NCBI RefSeq assembly: GCF_002807665.1
Contig: NZ_PEAY01000004.1
Location: 284,603 to 348,602 of the forward strand
Direction of reading: 5' to 3'
DNA: 64,000 bases
Source of the DNA: Neoalteromonas facilis
GTDB taxonomy: Bacteria; Pseudomonadota; Gammaproteobacteria; Enterobacterales; Alteromonadaceae
Part shown: positions 16,760 through 26,870 of the stretch, piece after piece
How positions within the stretch are numbered: the stretch's first letter is position 1
Layout of the letters: each line of letters begins with the position of its first letter
Program-made: the position numbers and the translations under genes
The notes under the pieces: model-generated
Databases searched by the model: none
What the model was told of the DNA's origin: nothing
Seen by the model: only the letters and a program-made list of their open reading frames with translations

Positions 16760-16917
16760 TCAACGTATCCTTTTAGTGCGAATGCCGAAGGGGCATGTTG
16801 TGAAAGATGTAACGGTCAGTACGTGGATTATGGTGACATTGGTTTTTTTTGTGGTCAACTAATCCCAATTGCCAAGTTATTACGTATAACTGACTCAAGA
16901 GGAAACTGGGAAACGCT

Positions 16918-17601
16918 ATGATATCAAACGAAGCTGTGGTCGTGCGTGATGCATTGGAGCCGAGAATATCACCAGAAGCAAAAGTTGTTAGAGATGCTCT
17001 GGTTGCACAAGGATTGGAAACGCCGATGGTGGCAAACCGTTTGTCGGATGAGCAAAAGCGCGAGAAGATCCAACACGCCATGCAAACAGTCATGGAAACC
17101 TTAGGCTTGGACCTTCGCGATGATAGTTTGGCAGACACGCCAGCGCGTATCGCTAAAATGTACGTGGACGAAATTTTTGCTGGTCTCGATTACACCAAGT
17201 TCCCGAAAATTACCCAAATCGAAAATAAGATGCGCATCGACCAGCCTGTACAGGTGACAGATGTCAGCGTGACGAGCACTTGTGAGCATCACTTTGTCAC
17301 TATCGATGGGACGGCAAGCGTTGCTTATATCCCTAAAGACACAGTAATTGGTCTATCCAAGATTAACCGATTGGTGGGCTTTTTCGCACAGCGCCCTCAA
17401 GTTCAGGAACGTCTTACGCAGCAAGTTATGGTAGCGCTACAAGCATTAACCGGCACAGAAGATGTTGCTGTGAGTATCAATGCTACTCATTACTGCGTTA
17501 AAGCGCGTGGTATCCGCGACAACAATTCGTACACCAAAACCTCAGCACTTGGCGGAAAGTTTTTAACAGACAAAGAGTTACGTCGAGAGTTTTTCGGGTA
17601 G
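16918..17601 (+). CDS. folE: GTP cyclohydrolase I
   Basis: A 227-residue enzyme that converts GTP to 7,8-dihydroneopterin triphosphate, the first step of folate (and monapterin) synthesis. The zinc ligands Cys122 and His125 lie in [13 protein letters not shown] and Cys193 in [26 protein letters not shown] is the diagnostic block. The N-terminus is about 15 residues longer than in E. coli and looks like a partial duplication: [12 protein letters not shown] is followed by [12 protein letters not shown]. Divergent from folM with a 158-bp spacer. Confidence 0.96.
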   Translation: MISNEAVVVRDALEPRISPEAKVVRDALVAQGLETPMVANRLSDEQKREKIQHAMQTVMETLGLDLRDDSLADTPARIAKMYVDEIFAGLDYTKFPKITQIENKMRIDQPVQVTDVSVTSTCEHHFVTIDGTASVAYIPKDTVIGLSKINRLVGFFAQRPQVQERLTQQVMVALQALTGTEDVAVSINATHYCVKARGIRDNNSYTKTSALGGKFLTDKELRREFFG

Positions 17602-17679
17602 AGATAGTTTCAGTGGCTTGTTAAGAGACCCGTAAATCGTTACGCTAGCGAGAACCGCACGCAAGGAAGTTGTCATTAC

Positions 17680-18876
17680 ATGGTTCGACGTATAGCGCTG
17701 GTATGGCTGTGTTGGAGTCTTTGGGGTTGTACTTCTACGCCCACTCCAATACAGACAGATAATGTCTTTGAACTGGGAATACCAGATGAGCTACGCACAT
17801 TACTCAGCGTGCCATCTCAACCCAATACCTTGCCGCCCCCCGACATTCAATCCATTTTTGCCCTGTCTCCAGAACAAATAGCTCACTTTTGGGACTACTA
17901 TAATGATCCTATACGGGCCGGTGTTGCTGAACACCGTCGACTCTATAACTACATTGATAATCTTTACGTCGGTTTTTCCTACTTAGGTAAAACCTTTGAT
18001 GCTCAAACGGCACTGTCAACACATAGTGGGAACTGTCTCTCTTTGGCCATCGTCACCACTGCTTTGGCTAATCTGGCAGGGCTGGATGTTGCCTACCAGG
18101 AAGTGAATACAGCTCCTGTGTACCGCCGCTTTGACAACGTCATGACGTTGTCTACACATGTGCGAACGCACTTATTTGAAGCGATATCTGAGGAAGAGGA
18201 AAGCGGTAAGTTTATTCGCGGGAAAATTATCATTGATTACTTCCCCGATCGCTCGAATATACGTGGCAATATGATCGATGAAAAGGCATTCCTTGCAATG
18301 TATTTTCGTAATCTAGCCAGCGATGAAATTATATATGGGCGATATCCACAAGCCTATCAGTTATTAACTCAAGCATTGCGAGTGGCACCTTCAGATCTTG
18401 AAACACTAAATGCAATGGCGGTGGTGTTAAACAAATTGGGAGAGCCGGAAAAAGCATTAGCCCTGTATCGATATGGGTATTCTCAATCTCACTCTTCCTT
18501 GAATTTGTTATCTAATTATGCCGAATTACTGCGTCAGCAAGGCAATACCGAACAGGCCGAACGTATTTCAAAAAATTTACTCGAGGCAGATGACAGTAAT
18601 CCCTATCGTTGGTTAGACCTCGCTAACGAACGGATCCAGCAGGGTAAACATTTCATTGCGCGCTCTTTATTGGCGAAAACCTTGGAAAAAGCGCCTTATT
18701 TACATGAAGCATACTTTGCGTTGGCGAAAAGCTACTATCAAACGCAAGAACTAGTCAAAGCTGATGAAGCGCTCAAACAAGCCGCTACGTTGGCATACCG
18801 GCCTGAAACGGAGCGACTTTACTTACAAAAAAGGGCGGTGCTAGAAGCTGTTGAGGAGGATACACCGATTATGTAG
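17680..18876 (+). CDS. TPR lipoprotein with transglutaminase-like domain
   Basis: A 398-residue predicted lipoprotein: the signal peptide ends at the lipobox LWGC (Cys17). The first half resembles a bacterial transglutaminase/protease fold, with a candidate Cys in HSGNCLSLAIVTTALANLAGL, His in LSTHVRTHLFEA and Asp in KIIIDYFPD. The second half (about residues 220-390) is a run of TPR helices, e.g. YGRYPQAYQLLTQALRVAPSDLETLNAMAVVL and HEAYFALAKSYYQTQELVKADEALKQAATLA. Probably an outer-membrane or periplasmic scaffold of unknown role. Its last 8 bp overlap the end of the convergent zinc-ribbon gene. Confidence 0.75.
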   Translation: MVRRIALVWLCWSLWGCTSTPTPIQTDNVFELGIPDELRTLLSVPSQPNTLPPPDIQSIFALSPEQIAHFWDYYNDPIRAGVAEHRRLYNYIDNLYVGFSYLGKTFDAQTALSTHSGNCLSLAIVTTALANLAGLDVAYQEVNTAPVYRRFDNVMTLSTHVRTHLFEAISEEEESGKFIRGKIIIDYFPDRSNIRGNMIDEKAFLAMYFRNLASDEIIYGRYPQAYQLLTQALRVAPSDLETLNAMAVVLNKLGEPEKALALYRYGYSQSHSSLNLLSNYAELLRQQGNTEQAERISKNLLEADDSNPYRWLDLANERIQQGKHFIARSLLAKTLEKAPYLHEAYFALAKSYYQTQELVKADEALKQAATLAYRPETERLYLQKRAVLEAVEEDTPIM

Positions 18877-19087
18877 TGGGGTTATCAGTATCCAAACTGC
18901 TGGCGATGACGTTGAGGCGGTTGCCAATTCCATCCGCTACAACTACTTCTAACATGTGTTTGCAACGCGAACAGCGTAGTTGATGTTCACGATACTTTTC
19001 CGCGCACAATGATGGCGTTAAATGATTAGTACTGCCGCAATCTGGACAGATAAACTCAGCGGCAAGCTTTTGATGCTCGTTTCCCAT
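18869..19087 (-). CDS. Small zinc-ribbon protein
   Basis: A 72-residue protein with two Cys pairs, CPDCGSTNH and CSRCKHM, about 25 residues apart, forming a zinc ribbon. A good AGGAG ribosome-binding site precedes the ATG. Function unknown; such small zinc ribbons can bind nucleic acids or act as chaperone-like adaptors. Monocistronic and convergent with the TPR lipoprotein. Confidence 0.65.
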   Translation of the reverse strand: MGNEHQKLAAEFICPDCGSTNHLTPSLCAEKYREHQLRCSRCKHMLEVVVADGIGNRLNVIASSLDTDNPTT

Positions 19088-19172
19088 GGTGTTCTCCTTG
19101 AACGTTGGATGATGCCATTTCCTTTGGTTCTTTAAGTATAGTCAAAATCAAACGAGACCAACATTTTTATTC

Positions 19173-19577
19173 TCAGATTGAGCTGTCTATTTCATAGAGT
19201 TCAAGGGGTAATTCATCGGGATCGCAGAAGAAGGTAAAGCGTTTTTGCGTATAGGGGTCAACTCGAACGGGCTCTGTTGTAACACCGTGCTGACCTAGCC
19301 ATGCGATGGATTGGTCTAGATCGTGTGTTGCGAAAGATAAATGGCGAAGCCCCAGTGCTTCTGGTTTGCTCGGTCTTTTGGGCGGTGATGGAAACGAAAA
19401 CAGTTCGATTTGTCCGCCGCCCGGGATCGCTAAATCGAGTTTGAATGATTGACGTTCACTGCGATAGTGTTCGGCGATGACAGCACAACCTAACACATCA
19501 CAGTAAAATGCTTTTGAGCGCTCATAGTCACTGCAAATGATCGCAATGTGGTGGACGCCAAACACGCAACCGCTCAT
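19173..19577 (-). CDS. gloA2: VOC-superfamily metalloprotein, YaeR/GloA2 type
   Basis: A 134-residue glyoxalase/bleomycin-resistance-fold protein. Signature stretches are VHHIAIICSDYERSKAFYCDVLG, IELFSFPSPPKRPSKPEALGLRHLSF and VDPYTQKRFTFFCDPDELPLELYE, very close to E. coli YaeR (GloA2). Metal ligands expected for VOC proteins are the His near position 11, Glu in IELFSF, His in LRHLSF and Glu in PLELYE. Precise substrate unknown. Starts one base after the amylase stop (TAA-T-ATG), so it is translationally coupled to it. Confidence 0.85.
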   Translation of the reverse strand: MSGCVFGVHHIAIICSDYERSKAFYCDVLGCAVIAEHYRSERQSFKLDLAIPGGGQIELFSFPSPPKRPSKPEALGLRHLSFATHDLDQSIAWLGQHGVTTEPVRVDPYTQKRFTFFCDPDELPLELYEIDSSI

Positions 19578-19578
19578 A

Positions 19579-21696
19579 TTATTCTACCGGCGTTTTAATG
19601 ATCGACAGGTCAATCGGAAACCGTTTAGATAATTGCACGCCTTGCAGGTTATCAACGACCACTTCTATCTCTACATTGCCTAGCAGCCTGCGCGGCGGCA
19701 CCACAGCAGCGTAATCTTGAGTGTAATCGGTTGAGAGTAGGGTGCGCTGCCCTTGCTTATCTAAAGCGTATGTCGAAACACTCACCAGTGGCATATCGTT
19801 CGGCTGTTGGTACGTAATCTTATAGTCAAATCTGATCCGTTGATTTTCAGCATATTGCTCAAGCTCAACATTGACTGGCGTGGATGGCACTACGGCAGAC
19901 TGGCTGCGATACAAAGCAAACGAAAAAGGTGCGATTGAAAGTGATAGTGAATCATCTTGTTGAGTCGCATTTATTGCAGCAACAATAGGCTCATAGACTG
20001 CTCTTGCAGGGATGGTTGCTGTTACGGATGAAGCATTTGGATTAAAGACCGCCAAATATTCAACGTTTTTGTCAGGTTCAACACGAGAAAACGCTAAGAC
20101 ACGTGAGCTGTCCACGTCAGTATTGCTAAGCGATACGCTGCGCAGGTGTTGATAGCCATAACGCAAAGTATCGTGTTGTAAGCGTAAGCCAGCCAGTGCG
20201 CGTAGCCCTTGATAGAGCGGGTGATCAGGATCGAAATTGTTGTCAGCGGTTGTTGCATCGGTCCCAATTAAATCATTGTCATTGTAACTGGCTACTTGGG
20301 AGGCAAACATATTCTCGCGTGAATCAACATCCCCACCATCGCCAGTAAACCCCTGTTCATCGCCGTAATAGATAACCGGTACACCGCGCGATACATACAT
20401 AAAAGCATGAGCCAGTAGGTTGCGTCTAAGTTGTTCAGCTTCGCTGGCATCGGGTTGAGCTTGCTGGATAAACATGCCTACACGGCCCATATCATGATTG
20501 CCGAGGAAATTCATTAAACGCGTGGGATCACTATCTGCATCATTGTAGTAATCATCGTTTTGGATAAGCCTTGCTAGACTATCGACCGGATCATCTTTGA
20601 AGAAAAAGTCATTGGTTGCGAACTGAATACCAAAGTCCAATACAGACGGCATATTGCCTAATGTGGTGTATCGGCTCAATACCGCTGGATTACCATCATA
20701 GACTTCACCAAAAATATGGAAGTGTTCTATACCTTCGGCGAGTGCATGCTCCATGATGGCAGGAGAAAAGGCTTCCCAGAAAGATAAGTCGACGTGCTTG
20801 ACCGTGTCGATACGGAATCCGTCTGGCTTAAATTCGGAAATAATGTTTTTGTAGATATCAATCATGCCTTGCACAACAAATGGATCTGATGTGCGTAAAT
20901 CATCGAGCCCAACAAAATCACCATTGAGCGCACTTTCGCCTTGCCAGAAACTGTCACCTTGGTTGTGGTAATACTTGGGATCATTGAGCCACGCCGGCGT
21001 TTTAACGCTTTCTAAACCTTCAGGAATATAGGGCGTGTAGCTATCTCCCTCTGCCAATTGTTGAGTGCTTTTGTAAGCACATTCCGACTCACCCTCAATA
21101 AAACTACCATCGGGTTTATGGCATTCTTTGTAGCGAATAACATCGGCGGTATGGTTGGTAATGATATCAAAGAATATTTTCATGCCTTTGGCATGCGCCG
21201 CGTCGATTAGGCTGCGTAAATCGTCATTGCCACCAAAATGCGGATCGATTTGGGTAAAGTCTAAGATCCAATAACCGTGATGGGCAAAACCGGTACTTTG
21301 AATCGCCTGATTACGTAAGATAGGTGTCATCCAGATAGCAGTAACGCCCAATCCTTGCAGGTAATCGAGTTTTTCCTCTATACCTTTCATATCGCCACCA
21401 TGAAAGGCCCACTTTGATGTAACGTCTAATCCACCAGCTGAAATTGGCTGAGTAGAGAAGCCATTATCGTTGGACGGGTCAGCGTTATTAAAACGATCGG
21501 GAAGGACAAAATAGAACACATCATCTCGTACGTCTCGTATATGTGAAGCGTACTCGGGAGGGGGCGCAGTATCGAGAGGGATAACGGGGGCTTGCTGTTC
21601 TGCTATTGCAGCTGAACCCTCATCTGGAGCTGGCTTGCAGCCCGCTAGGCCTGCGGATATCGCTAATAGAAGAATGGATAGTCTTATTCTATTCAT
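19579..21696 (-). CDS. GH13 alpha-amylase family lipoprotein
   Basis: About 705 residues. A lipoprotein signal ends at LAGC (Cys20), suggesting outer-membrane or periplasmic location. The GH13 (beta/alpha)8 conserved regions are complete: region I DIITNH (177-182), region II GFRIDTVKH with nucleophile Asp297, region III FGEVYD with acid/base Glu331 and region IV LGNHD with Asp402. A C-terminal beta domain follows. It should cleave alpha-1,4 glucans or maltodextrins. The start is ATG 21696, with AGGAA upstream; GTG 21720 overlaps the aldo/keto reductase stop and would put residues before the signal. Co-transcribed with the flanking reductase and VOC genes. Confidence 0.9.
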   Translation of the reverse strand: MNRIRLSILLLAISAGLAGCKPAPDEGSAAIAEQQAPVIPLDTAPPPEYASHIRDVRDDVFYFVLPDRFNNADPSNDNGFSTQPISAGGLDVTSKWAFHGGDMKGIEEKLDYLQGLGVTAIWMTPILRNQAIQSTGFAHHGYWILDFTQIDPHFGGNDDLRSLIDAAHAKGMKIFFDIITNHTADVIRYKECHKPDGSFIEGESECAYKSTQQLAEGDSYTPYIPEGLESVKTPAWLNDPKYYHNQGDSFWQGESALNGDFVGLDDLRTSDPFVVQGMIDIYKNIISEFKPDGFRIDTVKHVDLSFWEAFSPAIMEHALAEGIEHFHIFGEVYDGNPAVLSRYTTLGNMPSVLDFGIQFATNDFFFKDDPVDSLARLIQNDDYYNDADSDPTRLMNFLGNHDMGRVGMFIQQAQPDASEAEQLRRNLLAHAFMYVSRGVPVIYYGDEQGFTGDGGDVDSRENMFASQVASYNDNDLIGTDATTADNNFDPDHPLYQGLRALAGLRLQHDTLRYGYQHLRSVSLSNTDVDSSRVLAFSRVEPDKNVEYLAVFNPNASSVTATIPARAVYEPIVAAINATQQDDSLSLSIAPFSFALYRSQSAVVPSTPVNVELEQYAENQRIRFDYKITYQQPNDMPLVSVSTYALDKQGQRTLLSTDYTQDYAAVVPPRRLLGNVEIEVVVDNLQGVQLSKRFPIDLSIIKTPVE

Positions 21697-21719
21697 GATG
21701 TTTTCCTTGTTATGAGCCA

Positions 21720-22697
21720 CTATGGCACTTCGTGTCCACGCGCGGCCTCATACAGTGCATACCAATGTTCGCGACTAAGCGAAATAGACATTGCTTGCGC
21801 ACAAGCGGCGATGCGGTCAGTGTTGGTTGTTCCAATGATCGGTTGAATGTGTTGGGGAAGACGCATTAGCCACGCCAACACAATGGCCTCTGCGGAGCAT
21901 TGATAAATGTCACTCAGATCTTGGACTAAGCTAACCACATGTTGGTGCTCAGCCGTTTGCGCACGCTTTATGTCGGTAATTTTGCCTTGTGCCAAACTAC
22001 CCCAGGCTTGCAGCTGTACTTTGTGTTCCTGACAATACGTTAACAAATGACTATCAAAACTATTATCGCGCGCCTGTGCGCTGCCCGTTGTAAGCGATTC
22101 ATCCAGCCAATCAAATTGAACCAGGCTCATTTCTATCTGATTCGCTACTATGGGCGCATCTAGCGCTTGCTGAAGCCAGCGCAATTGGCCGGAATGCATA
22201 TTGGATACACCGATATGGCGTATTTTGCCTTGCGCCAACAGTTGATTCAGAGCCCCCGCGGTCTCTTCTATCTCCATCAAAGGATCGGGACGATGCAGTA
22301 GCAATACATCTAAGTATTCAGTAGACAAGCGCTTAAGAATGTTCTCTACAGATTGCGTGATCCATTGGGCTGAAAAGTCATACCGCTTAGGGCCTTTTTC
22401 ATCGGCAAAACGAATGCCACACTTGCTTTGTACTAGCATGCTTTCACGTAGCTGCGGTGACCGCTCTAAGCACTTTCCAAATGCTTCTTCAGCTTTACCA
22501 AAGGTGTAAATATCAGCATGGTCGAACAGCGTTATGCCGTTCGCTAGTGCTGTTTCGATGACCTTTTGTGTTTGCGCAATGTCACTTTGGCTAACCGGTG
22601 CGTTGGACCAGCCACCGCCGAGCCCCATGCAGCCATAAACAACCTGACTGGCATCAGGCAAATACTGGTGTATTGGCAAGGTTTGTTTGTTTTTCAT
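21720..22697 (-). CDS. Aldo/keto reductase (YdhF-like)
   Basis: A 325-residue NADPH-dependent oxidoreductase of the AKR superfamily. The catalytic tetrad is visible: Asp59 and Tyr64 in FDHADIYTFG, Lys92 in VQSKCGIR and His135 in DVLLLHRPD. The blocks GVSNMHSGQLRWL and QIEMSLVQ resemble the E. coli YdhF subgroup. Substrate unknown. First gene of a leftward unit with the GH13 amylase and the VOC protein. Confidence 0.88.
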   Translation of the reverse strand: MKNKQTLPIHQYLPDASQVVYGCMGLGGGWSNAPVSQSDIAQTQKVIETALANGITLFDHADIYTFGKAEEAFGKCLERSPQLRESMLVQSKCGIRFADEKGPKRYDFSAQWITQSVENILKRLSTEYLDVLLLHRPDPLMEIEETAGALNQLLAQGKIRHIGVSNMHSGQLRWLQQALDAPIVANQIEMSLVQFDWLDESLTTGSAQARDNSFDSHLLTYCQEHKVQLQAWGSLAQGKITDIKRAQTAEHQHVVSLVQDLSDIYQCSAEAIVLAWLMRLPQHIQPIIGTTNTDRIAACAQAMSISLSREHWYALYEAARGHEVP

Positions 22698-22789
22698 AAA
22701 ACTAGCTTAATCAAATTTTGTCAGTGATGCGTATGAATACGTTTGTAGACTATTGTGGCAGAGATTCGCTGTAAAACGGGGATAAATTG

Positions 22790-23335
22790 ATGAAAATCGC
22801 GAAAAATTCGAGCGTTCTAAAAGGCCTATGCTGCGCTATTTTGTTGTTTGCGGTAGTGGGATGCACTGGCGTACCGGAAGGTGTAAAACCTGTAACCGAC
22901 TTTGAACTGAACCGTTATCTGGGCCAGTGGTACGAGATAGCACGCTTTGATCACCCGTTTGAAGAAGGGTTGGAACAGGTCACGGCAACATACTCACTGC
23001 GTGAGGATGGTGGCGTGAATGTATTGAACAAAGGGTTTGATACTGAGCAGCAAAATTGGCGTGAAGCGACGGGGAAAGCGTACTTTGTTGGAGAACCTAG
23101 CGAAGGACATTTAAAAGTTTCTTTCTTTGGTCCATTTTATGCCAGCTATGTGATATTGGCGCTGGATAAACAAGATTATCGATATTCGTTGGTGACCGGA
23201 CCTGACAGAGAATACCTGTGGATTTTGTCTCGTACGCCAGTAATGCCACAAGAAGATATCAACACGTTGTTGGGCATTGCACAGCAACACGGCTATGACA
23301 CTGAGCAGTTTATATGGGTTGAGCAGAAAGAATAA
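22790..23335 (+). CDS. blc: Outer-membrane lipocalin (Blc)
   Basis: About 181 residues with a lipoprotein signal ending at VVGC. The lipocalin signature is FELNRYLGQWYEIARFDHPFE (G-x-W-Y), followed by NVLNKGFDTEQQNWREATGKAYF and GPFYASYVILALD, then YLWILSRTP, all typical of bacterial lipocalin Blc, which binds lysophospholipids or fatty acids in the outer membrane. I chose ATG 22790 over TTG 22787 because of the GGGGA spacing. Monocistronic. Confidence 0.93.
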   Translation: MKIAKNSSVLKGLCCAILLFAVVGCTGVPEGVKPVTDFELNRYLGQWYEIARFDHPFEEGLEQVTATYSLREDGGVNVLNKGFDTEQQNWREATGKAYFVGEPSEGHLKVSFFGPFYASYVILALDKQDYRYSLVTGPDREYLWILSRTPVMPQEDINTLLGIAQQHGYDTEQFIWVEQKE

Positions 23336-23442
23336 TGAAACGCGTCTGAAAGACCTTTAGCACTTGGCAGGTCTGTTTATTCTGTTACTCTAAATCAACG
23401 GTTGAAAATCAACCAGTTCCAACGAATGGACGCTAAATCTTT

Positions 23443-23949
23443 ATGTTGCAAAGCCAAGTAGAAGTCGTCTCGCAGGCGCTCGAAGTACTGAATGAATTGT
23501 CATCTGAAGAATATCAGCAGGTGCTCACACCGCACTTTAGTGGCTCCATAGGTCAGCACATACGCCATATTATCGACCATTATCTGGCTCTACAAACAGG
23601 CTCTTTATCAGGCGTCGTGGACTATAACCAACGTAATCGCGACTCAAATATTGAGTTGTCTGTGGCTGTGGCAATTGAAGCGTTGCAGGCCATTCAACGC
23701 TGGTTACAAACGCTCAGCGCAGATGTATTGGCTCAGTCGGTTACCGTCTCAAGTGAGATATCGGTTACACAGCAAGTGAATCAGCGATGTGTGTCAACAT
23801 TGGCGCGAGAAGTAATGTTCGTGTCCAGTCACGCCATTCACCATTACTCACTTATTGCTATCATCCGTTCGCTACAAGGTAAATCTGTGCCGGATTTGTT
23901 TGGTTATGCACCCGCTACGGTGAGTTACATGTCTGCCAATGGTGAGTAG
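23443..23949 (+). CDS. DinB-like four-helix protein
   Basis: A 168-residue helical protein with DinB-superfamily features: an early His in SIGQHIRHIIDHYLALQ and a late pair in VSSHAIHHYSLIAII, which would bind a metal in the four-helix bundle. Such proteins include thiol-dependent transferases and stress-related proteins; no specific role can be assigned. Its 3' end overlaps the convergent acyltransferase gene by 25 bp. Confidence 0.7.
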   Translation: MLQSQVEVVSQALEVLNELSSEEYQQVLTPHFSGSIGQHIRHIIDHYLALQTGSLSGVVDYNQRNRDSNIELSVAVAIEALQAIQRWLQTLSADVLAQSVTVSSEISVTQQVNQRCVSTLAREVMFVSSHAIHHYSLIAIIRSLQGKSVPDLFGYAPATVSYMSANGE

Positions 23950-25661
23950 TCACGATACGCCTGCCACTCATCACCTATATACAGTTGTAATTGTTTTTCA
24001 GGCGCTCTGGGTAAATCTACACTCAATAAAAAGCCTGGCGTATCATTGAAGTTGGCATCAATACCTAAACAATGAAATGTGGCTCCCAGTCGCAAATAGT
24101 GTTTCATTAATATGGGAATACTTTTCCCGTCGGGTTCAATGCTTTGTAGTAAGGCTGGTAGATAATCAATCAAGGATTGTTGTGTTGTGCTGTCGACAAT
24201 TTCAGCATTGTCAGCCATCAAGAAAGCTGTTTTGGGCTTAACTGCTTGAGTGGGGGTCACATAGGCTTGTTCAATCAGTTTTACACTGCGCGTATCATAC
24301 ATCTTGCTAATAGAGACGGTACCGTACAAGGTTCGGTATTGTGGAAATTGACTCACAAAAGCGCCAATCCCTCTCCACAATAAATACAACCCTACGTGAG
24401 AGCGTTGCATTCGCGGGATCAGAAATGAACGGCCCATCTCGAGGCAAGGGGTCTGCTGATTGACAAAGTCAGGTGTAAAATCAAACATGCGACTCAAATA
24501 CAGTTGCGATAAATCGCCGTTTGCCAGCAATCGATCAGTTTGACCCATCCGGTAAGCACCTACGATAGCTTTTTCTTCCCGGTCAAATACGAATAGGTGA
24601 GTATAGGTGCTATCAAAGTAATCGGTGTCAATCGGTTCGCCACTGCCCTCGTTAAGTTCGCGAAAAACACTTTCTCTAAGGCGTGCGATTTCCGTTACCA
24701 CATTGGGCATTTGAGACTGATAACCATAGTAAATGTCATATTGTTTGTATTCGACTAAATGCTGTTTATCAGGTAGAGAAGCGAGCTCCATAACCATCGC
24801 GTTAGGATCGGTAGGCGCCGCTAACGGTTGCAGTTCGGTATATCGGTTCGGTGGCCATTGCATACGCCAATCAGGCTGCTGGGCGTAACTCAGTAAACGA
24901 CATTGTTCAGCTGATGAAATATGCTTTGCGCCCACCGGAAAGCCAGCAGCGATAGATACTTCAGCGCCATGTTTATTGAGTAATTCGTGGCCCAATAGAA
25001 ACATGCGTAACTTGTGATAAATACGTTCGACCGAATAAAACAAAGCACTGTTTTCACCACTGACAAACAGTGGAACATATTGGCATTGGTCTGATTTACC
25101 AAGGTTGGCCACTATACGATTCCAAGTATGCTCTCTCAACCGTTGAGATTTGCGATCTCGGTAACTGACTTTTCCTGCGGGGAAAATTAGTAGTGCGCCC
25201 CCCTCCTGTACATGCCGCTTACACTGCCTAATTGATGGTGCATTGCGTGGATCTTTAGCTGACAAAGGATTGGTAAAAATAAAATAGTCTTGCAGCTCTG
25301 GAAAGAGTTTGAGGCCTTGATTGGCTAATACCTTTAGGTCAGGACGCACAGTTGATAGCGCGCGCGCGAGGATCACGCCTTCAATTCCGCCAAACGGATG
25401 ATTGCTGGCAATAACAACCGGTCCCGTCTTAGGAATGCGATTGATAAGCTCATCCAGTCCCTCTACTTTGATATCGAGGATCTTGATCAGGGTGTCCGCG
25501 AAGCGCTCTTTAGACATGCCTTGCATAGCGTGCTGTTGATAAAGCGCGTTCATTTTGTTGATGCCGAGCGCCCAGTCGGTCATGGCAATCAGCAAGCGCC
25601 TTGCCATGCTGGGACGCTGCTCGTCGATTAATCGTAACAGTGAAAGTTTGCTGTAAGTCAT
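23925..25661 (-). CDS. Double acyltransferase: PlsC-like plus GNAT domain, OlsF-like (ornithine lipid synthesis?)
   Basis: A 578-residue fusion. Residues about 60-270 are a lysophospholipid (PlsC-like) acyltransferase with ASNHPFGGIEGVILA in place of the standard NHxxxxD and LIFPAGKVSYRD as the later block. Residues about 310-490 are an OlsB/hemolysin-like GNAT domain, with ARLRESVFRELNEGSG, LSRMFDF, CLEMGRSFLIP and LYGTVSISKMYD. This architecture matches OlsF, the bifunctional enzyme described in Serratia and Flavobacterium that makes ornithine lipid by N- and O-acylation. Assignment is by domain order and motifs and needs a profile search. Monocistronic, convergent with the DinB-like gene. 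Confidence 0.72.
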   Translation of the reverse strand: MTYSKLSLLRLIDEQRPSMARRLLIAMTDWALGINKMNALYQQHAMQGMSKERFADTLIKILDIKVEGLDELINRIPKTGPVVIASNHPFGGIEGVILARALSTVRPDLKVLANQGLKLFPELQDYFIFTNPLSAKDPRNAPSIRQCKRHVQEGGALLIFPAGKVSYRDRKSQRLREHTWNRIVANLGKSDQCQYVPLFVSGENSALFYSVERIYHKLRMFLLGHELLNKHGAEVSIAAGFPVGAKHISSAEQCRLLSYAQQPDWRMQWPPNRYTELQPLAAPTDPNAMVMELASLPDKQHLVEYKQYDIYYGYQSQMPNVVTEIARLRESVFRELNEGSGEPIDTDYFDSTYTHLFVFDREEKAIVGAYRMGQTDRLLANGDLSQLYLSRMFDFTPDFVNQQTPCLEMGRSFLIPRMQRSHVGLYLLWRGIGAFVSQFPQYRTLYGTVSISKMYDTRSVKLIEQAYVTPTQAVKPKTAFLMADNAEIVDSTTQQSLIDYLPALLQSIEPDGKSIPILMKHYLRLGATFHCLGIDANFNDTPGFLLSVDLPRAPEKQLQLYIGDEWQAYRDYSPLADM

Positions 25662-25820
25662 AGTGAGAGTCTTATACTTCGATTCATTATGTGACCCGAA
25701 AGTGGATAAATTGCTTTCTTCATTTGTGGTGACTCATCATGCCAGTGACATTTTGCTGCTTACGACTTCGCTTTAAGGCATAATATCATTACGTGTTCTA
25801 CAGAGATTCGCAATCCACTT

Positions 25821-26858
25821 ATGACTGATTCACTTACCATTACGGCTCCCGACGATTGGCATCTTCATTTTCGCGACGGCGACATGTTGGCTGAAACCGT
25901 TCCTGCAACCACGCGTTGCTTCAAGCGAGCGATTGCCATGCCTAATCTTGTACCGCCTGTGACCACGACCCAAATGGCACTGGCGTACAAAGACCGAATT
26001 TTAGCCGCAGCTGGCAGTGATAACGATTTTATGCCTTTGGTGACCTTGTATCTTACGAACGACACAACACCTGAAGAGATCCGTAATGCAAAGAAAGCGG
26101 GCATTGTGGCCAGTAAACTATACCCTGCTGGCGCAACAACAAATTCAGATGCAGCGGTAAAAGGGATCGCTTCACTTTACCCTGTGTTTGAAGAAATGCA
26201 GAAACAGGGCATGCTACTGCTCATTCACGGTGAAGTGACAGACAATCATATCGATATCTTTGATCGTGAAAAAGCCTTTATTGACCAGCATATGGTGGCG
26301 ATTACACGAGATTTTCCTGAGCTTAAAGTCGTGTTTGAACACATCACAACAAAAGACGCAGCGGAATTTGTCGCGGCTGGCTCTGACTACCTAGGGGCGA
26401 CGATCACACCGCAGCATCTACTCCTGAATCGCAATGATTTATTGGTAGGGGGTATTCGTCCTCATAATTACTGCTTGCCCGTATTAAAACGTAACATTCA
26501 TCAGCAAGCTTTGCGTGAGACAGTAAAAAGTGGTCACAACCGGTTCTTCTTAGGTACGGATTCTGCACCACATGAAAAGCACAAGAAAGAGTCAGCTTGT
26601 GGGTGTGCAGGCTGCTACAGTGCTTGGAGTGCAATAGAGTTATATGCACAAGTATTTGAAGAGCTGGGCGCACTGCAAAAGTTAGAAGGTTTTGCGAGTC
26701 ACTATGGTGCTGATTTTTATGGTTTGCCCAGAAATACTGATACGATTACGTTAAGGCGCGAACCTTGGACTATCCCTGAGTCAATAGCGTTAAAAACGGG
26801 CGATGACATCGTGCCTTTTATGGCGGGCACTACGATAAACTGGCGTTTGGCCAAATAA
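25821..26858 (+). CDS. pyrC: Dihydroorotase
   Basis: A 345-residue class II dihydroorotase that cyclises carbamoyl aspartate to dihydroorotate in pyrimidine synthesis. Metal ligands: H-x-H in [10 protein letters not shown], the carboxylated Lys in [14 protein letters not shown], His in LLIHGEVTD, His in VFEHITTKD and Asp in [11 protein letters not shown]. The [14 protein letters not shown] block is typical of the enterobacterial type, and length agrees with E. coli PyrC. Followed after 12 bp by the tandem binding-protein gene on the same strand. Confidence 0.97.
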   Translation: MTDSLTITAPDDWHLHFRDGDMLAETVPATTRCFKRAIAMPNLVPPVTTTQMALAYKDRILAAAGSDNDFMPLVTLYLTNDTTPEEIRNAKKAGIVASKLYPAGATTNSDAAVKGIASLYPVFEEMQKQGMLLLIHGEVTDNHIDIFDREKAFIDQHMVAITRDFPELKVVFEHITTKDAAEFVAAGSDYLGATITPQHLLLNRNDLLVGGIRPHNYCLPVLKRNIHQQALRETVKSGHNRFFLGTDSAPHEKHKKESACGCAGCYSAWSAIELYAQVFEELGALQKLEGFASHYGADFYGLPRNTDTITLRREPWTIPESIALKTGDDIVPFMAGTTINWRLAK

Positions 26859-26870
26859 GAGGTTGCAGCA

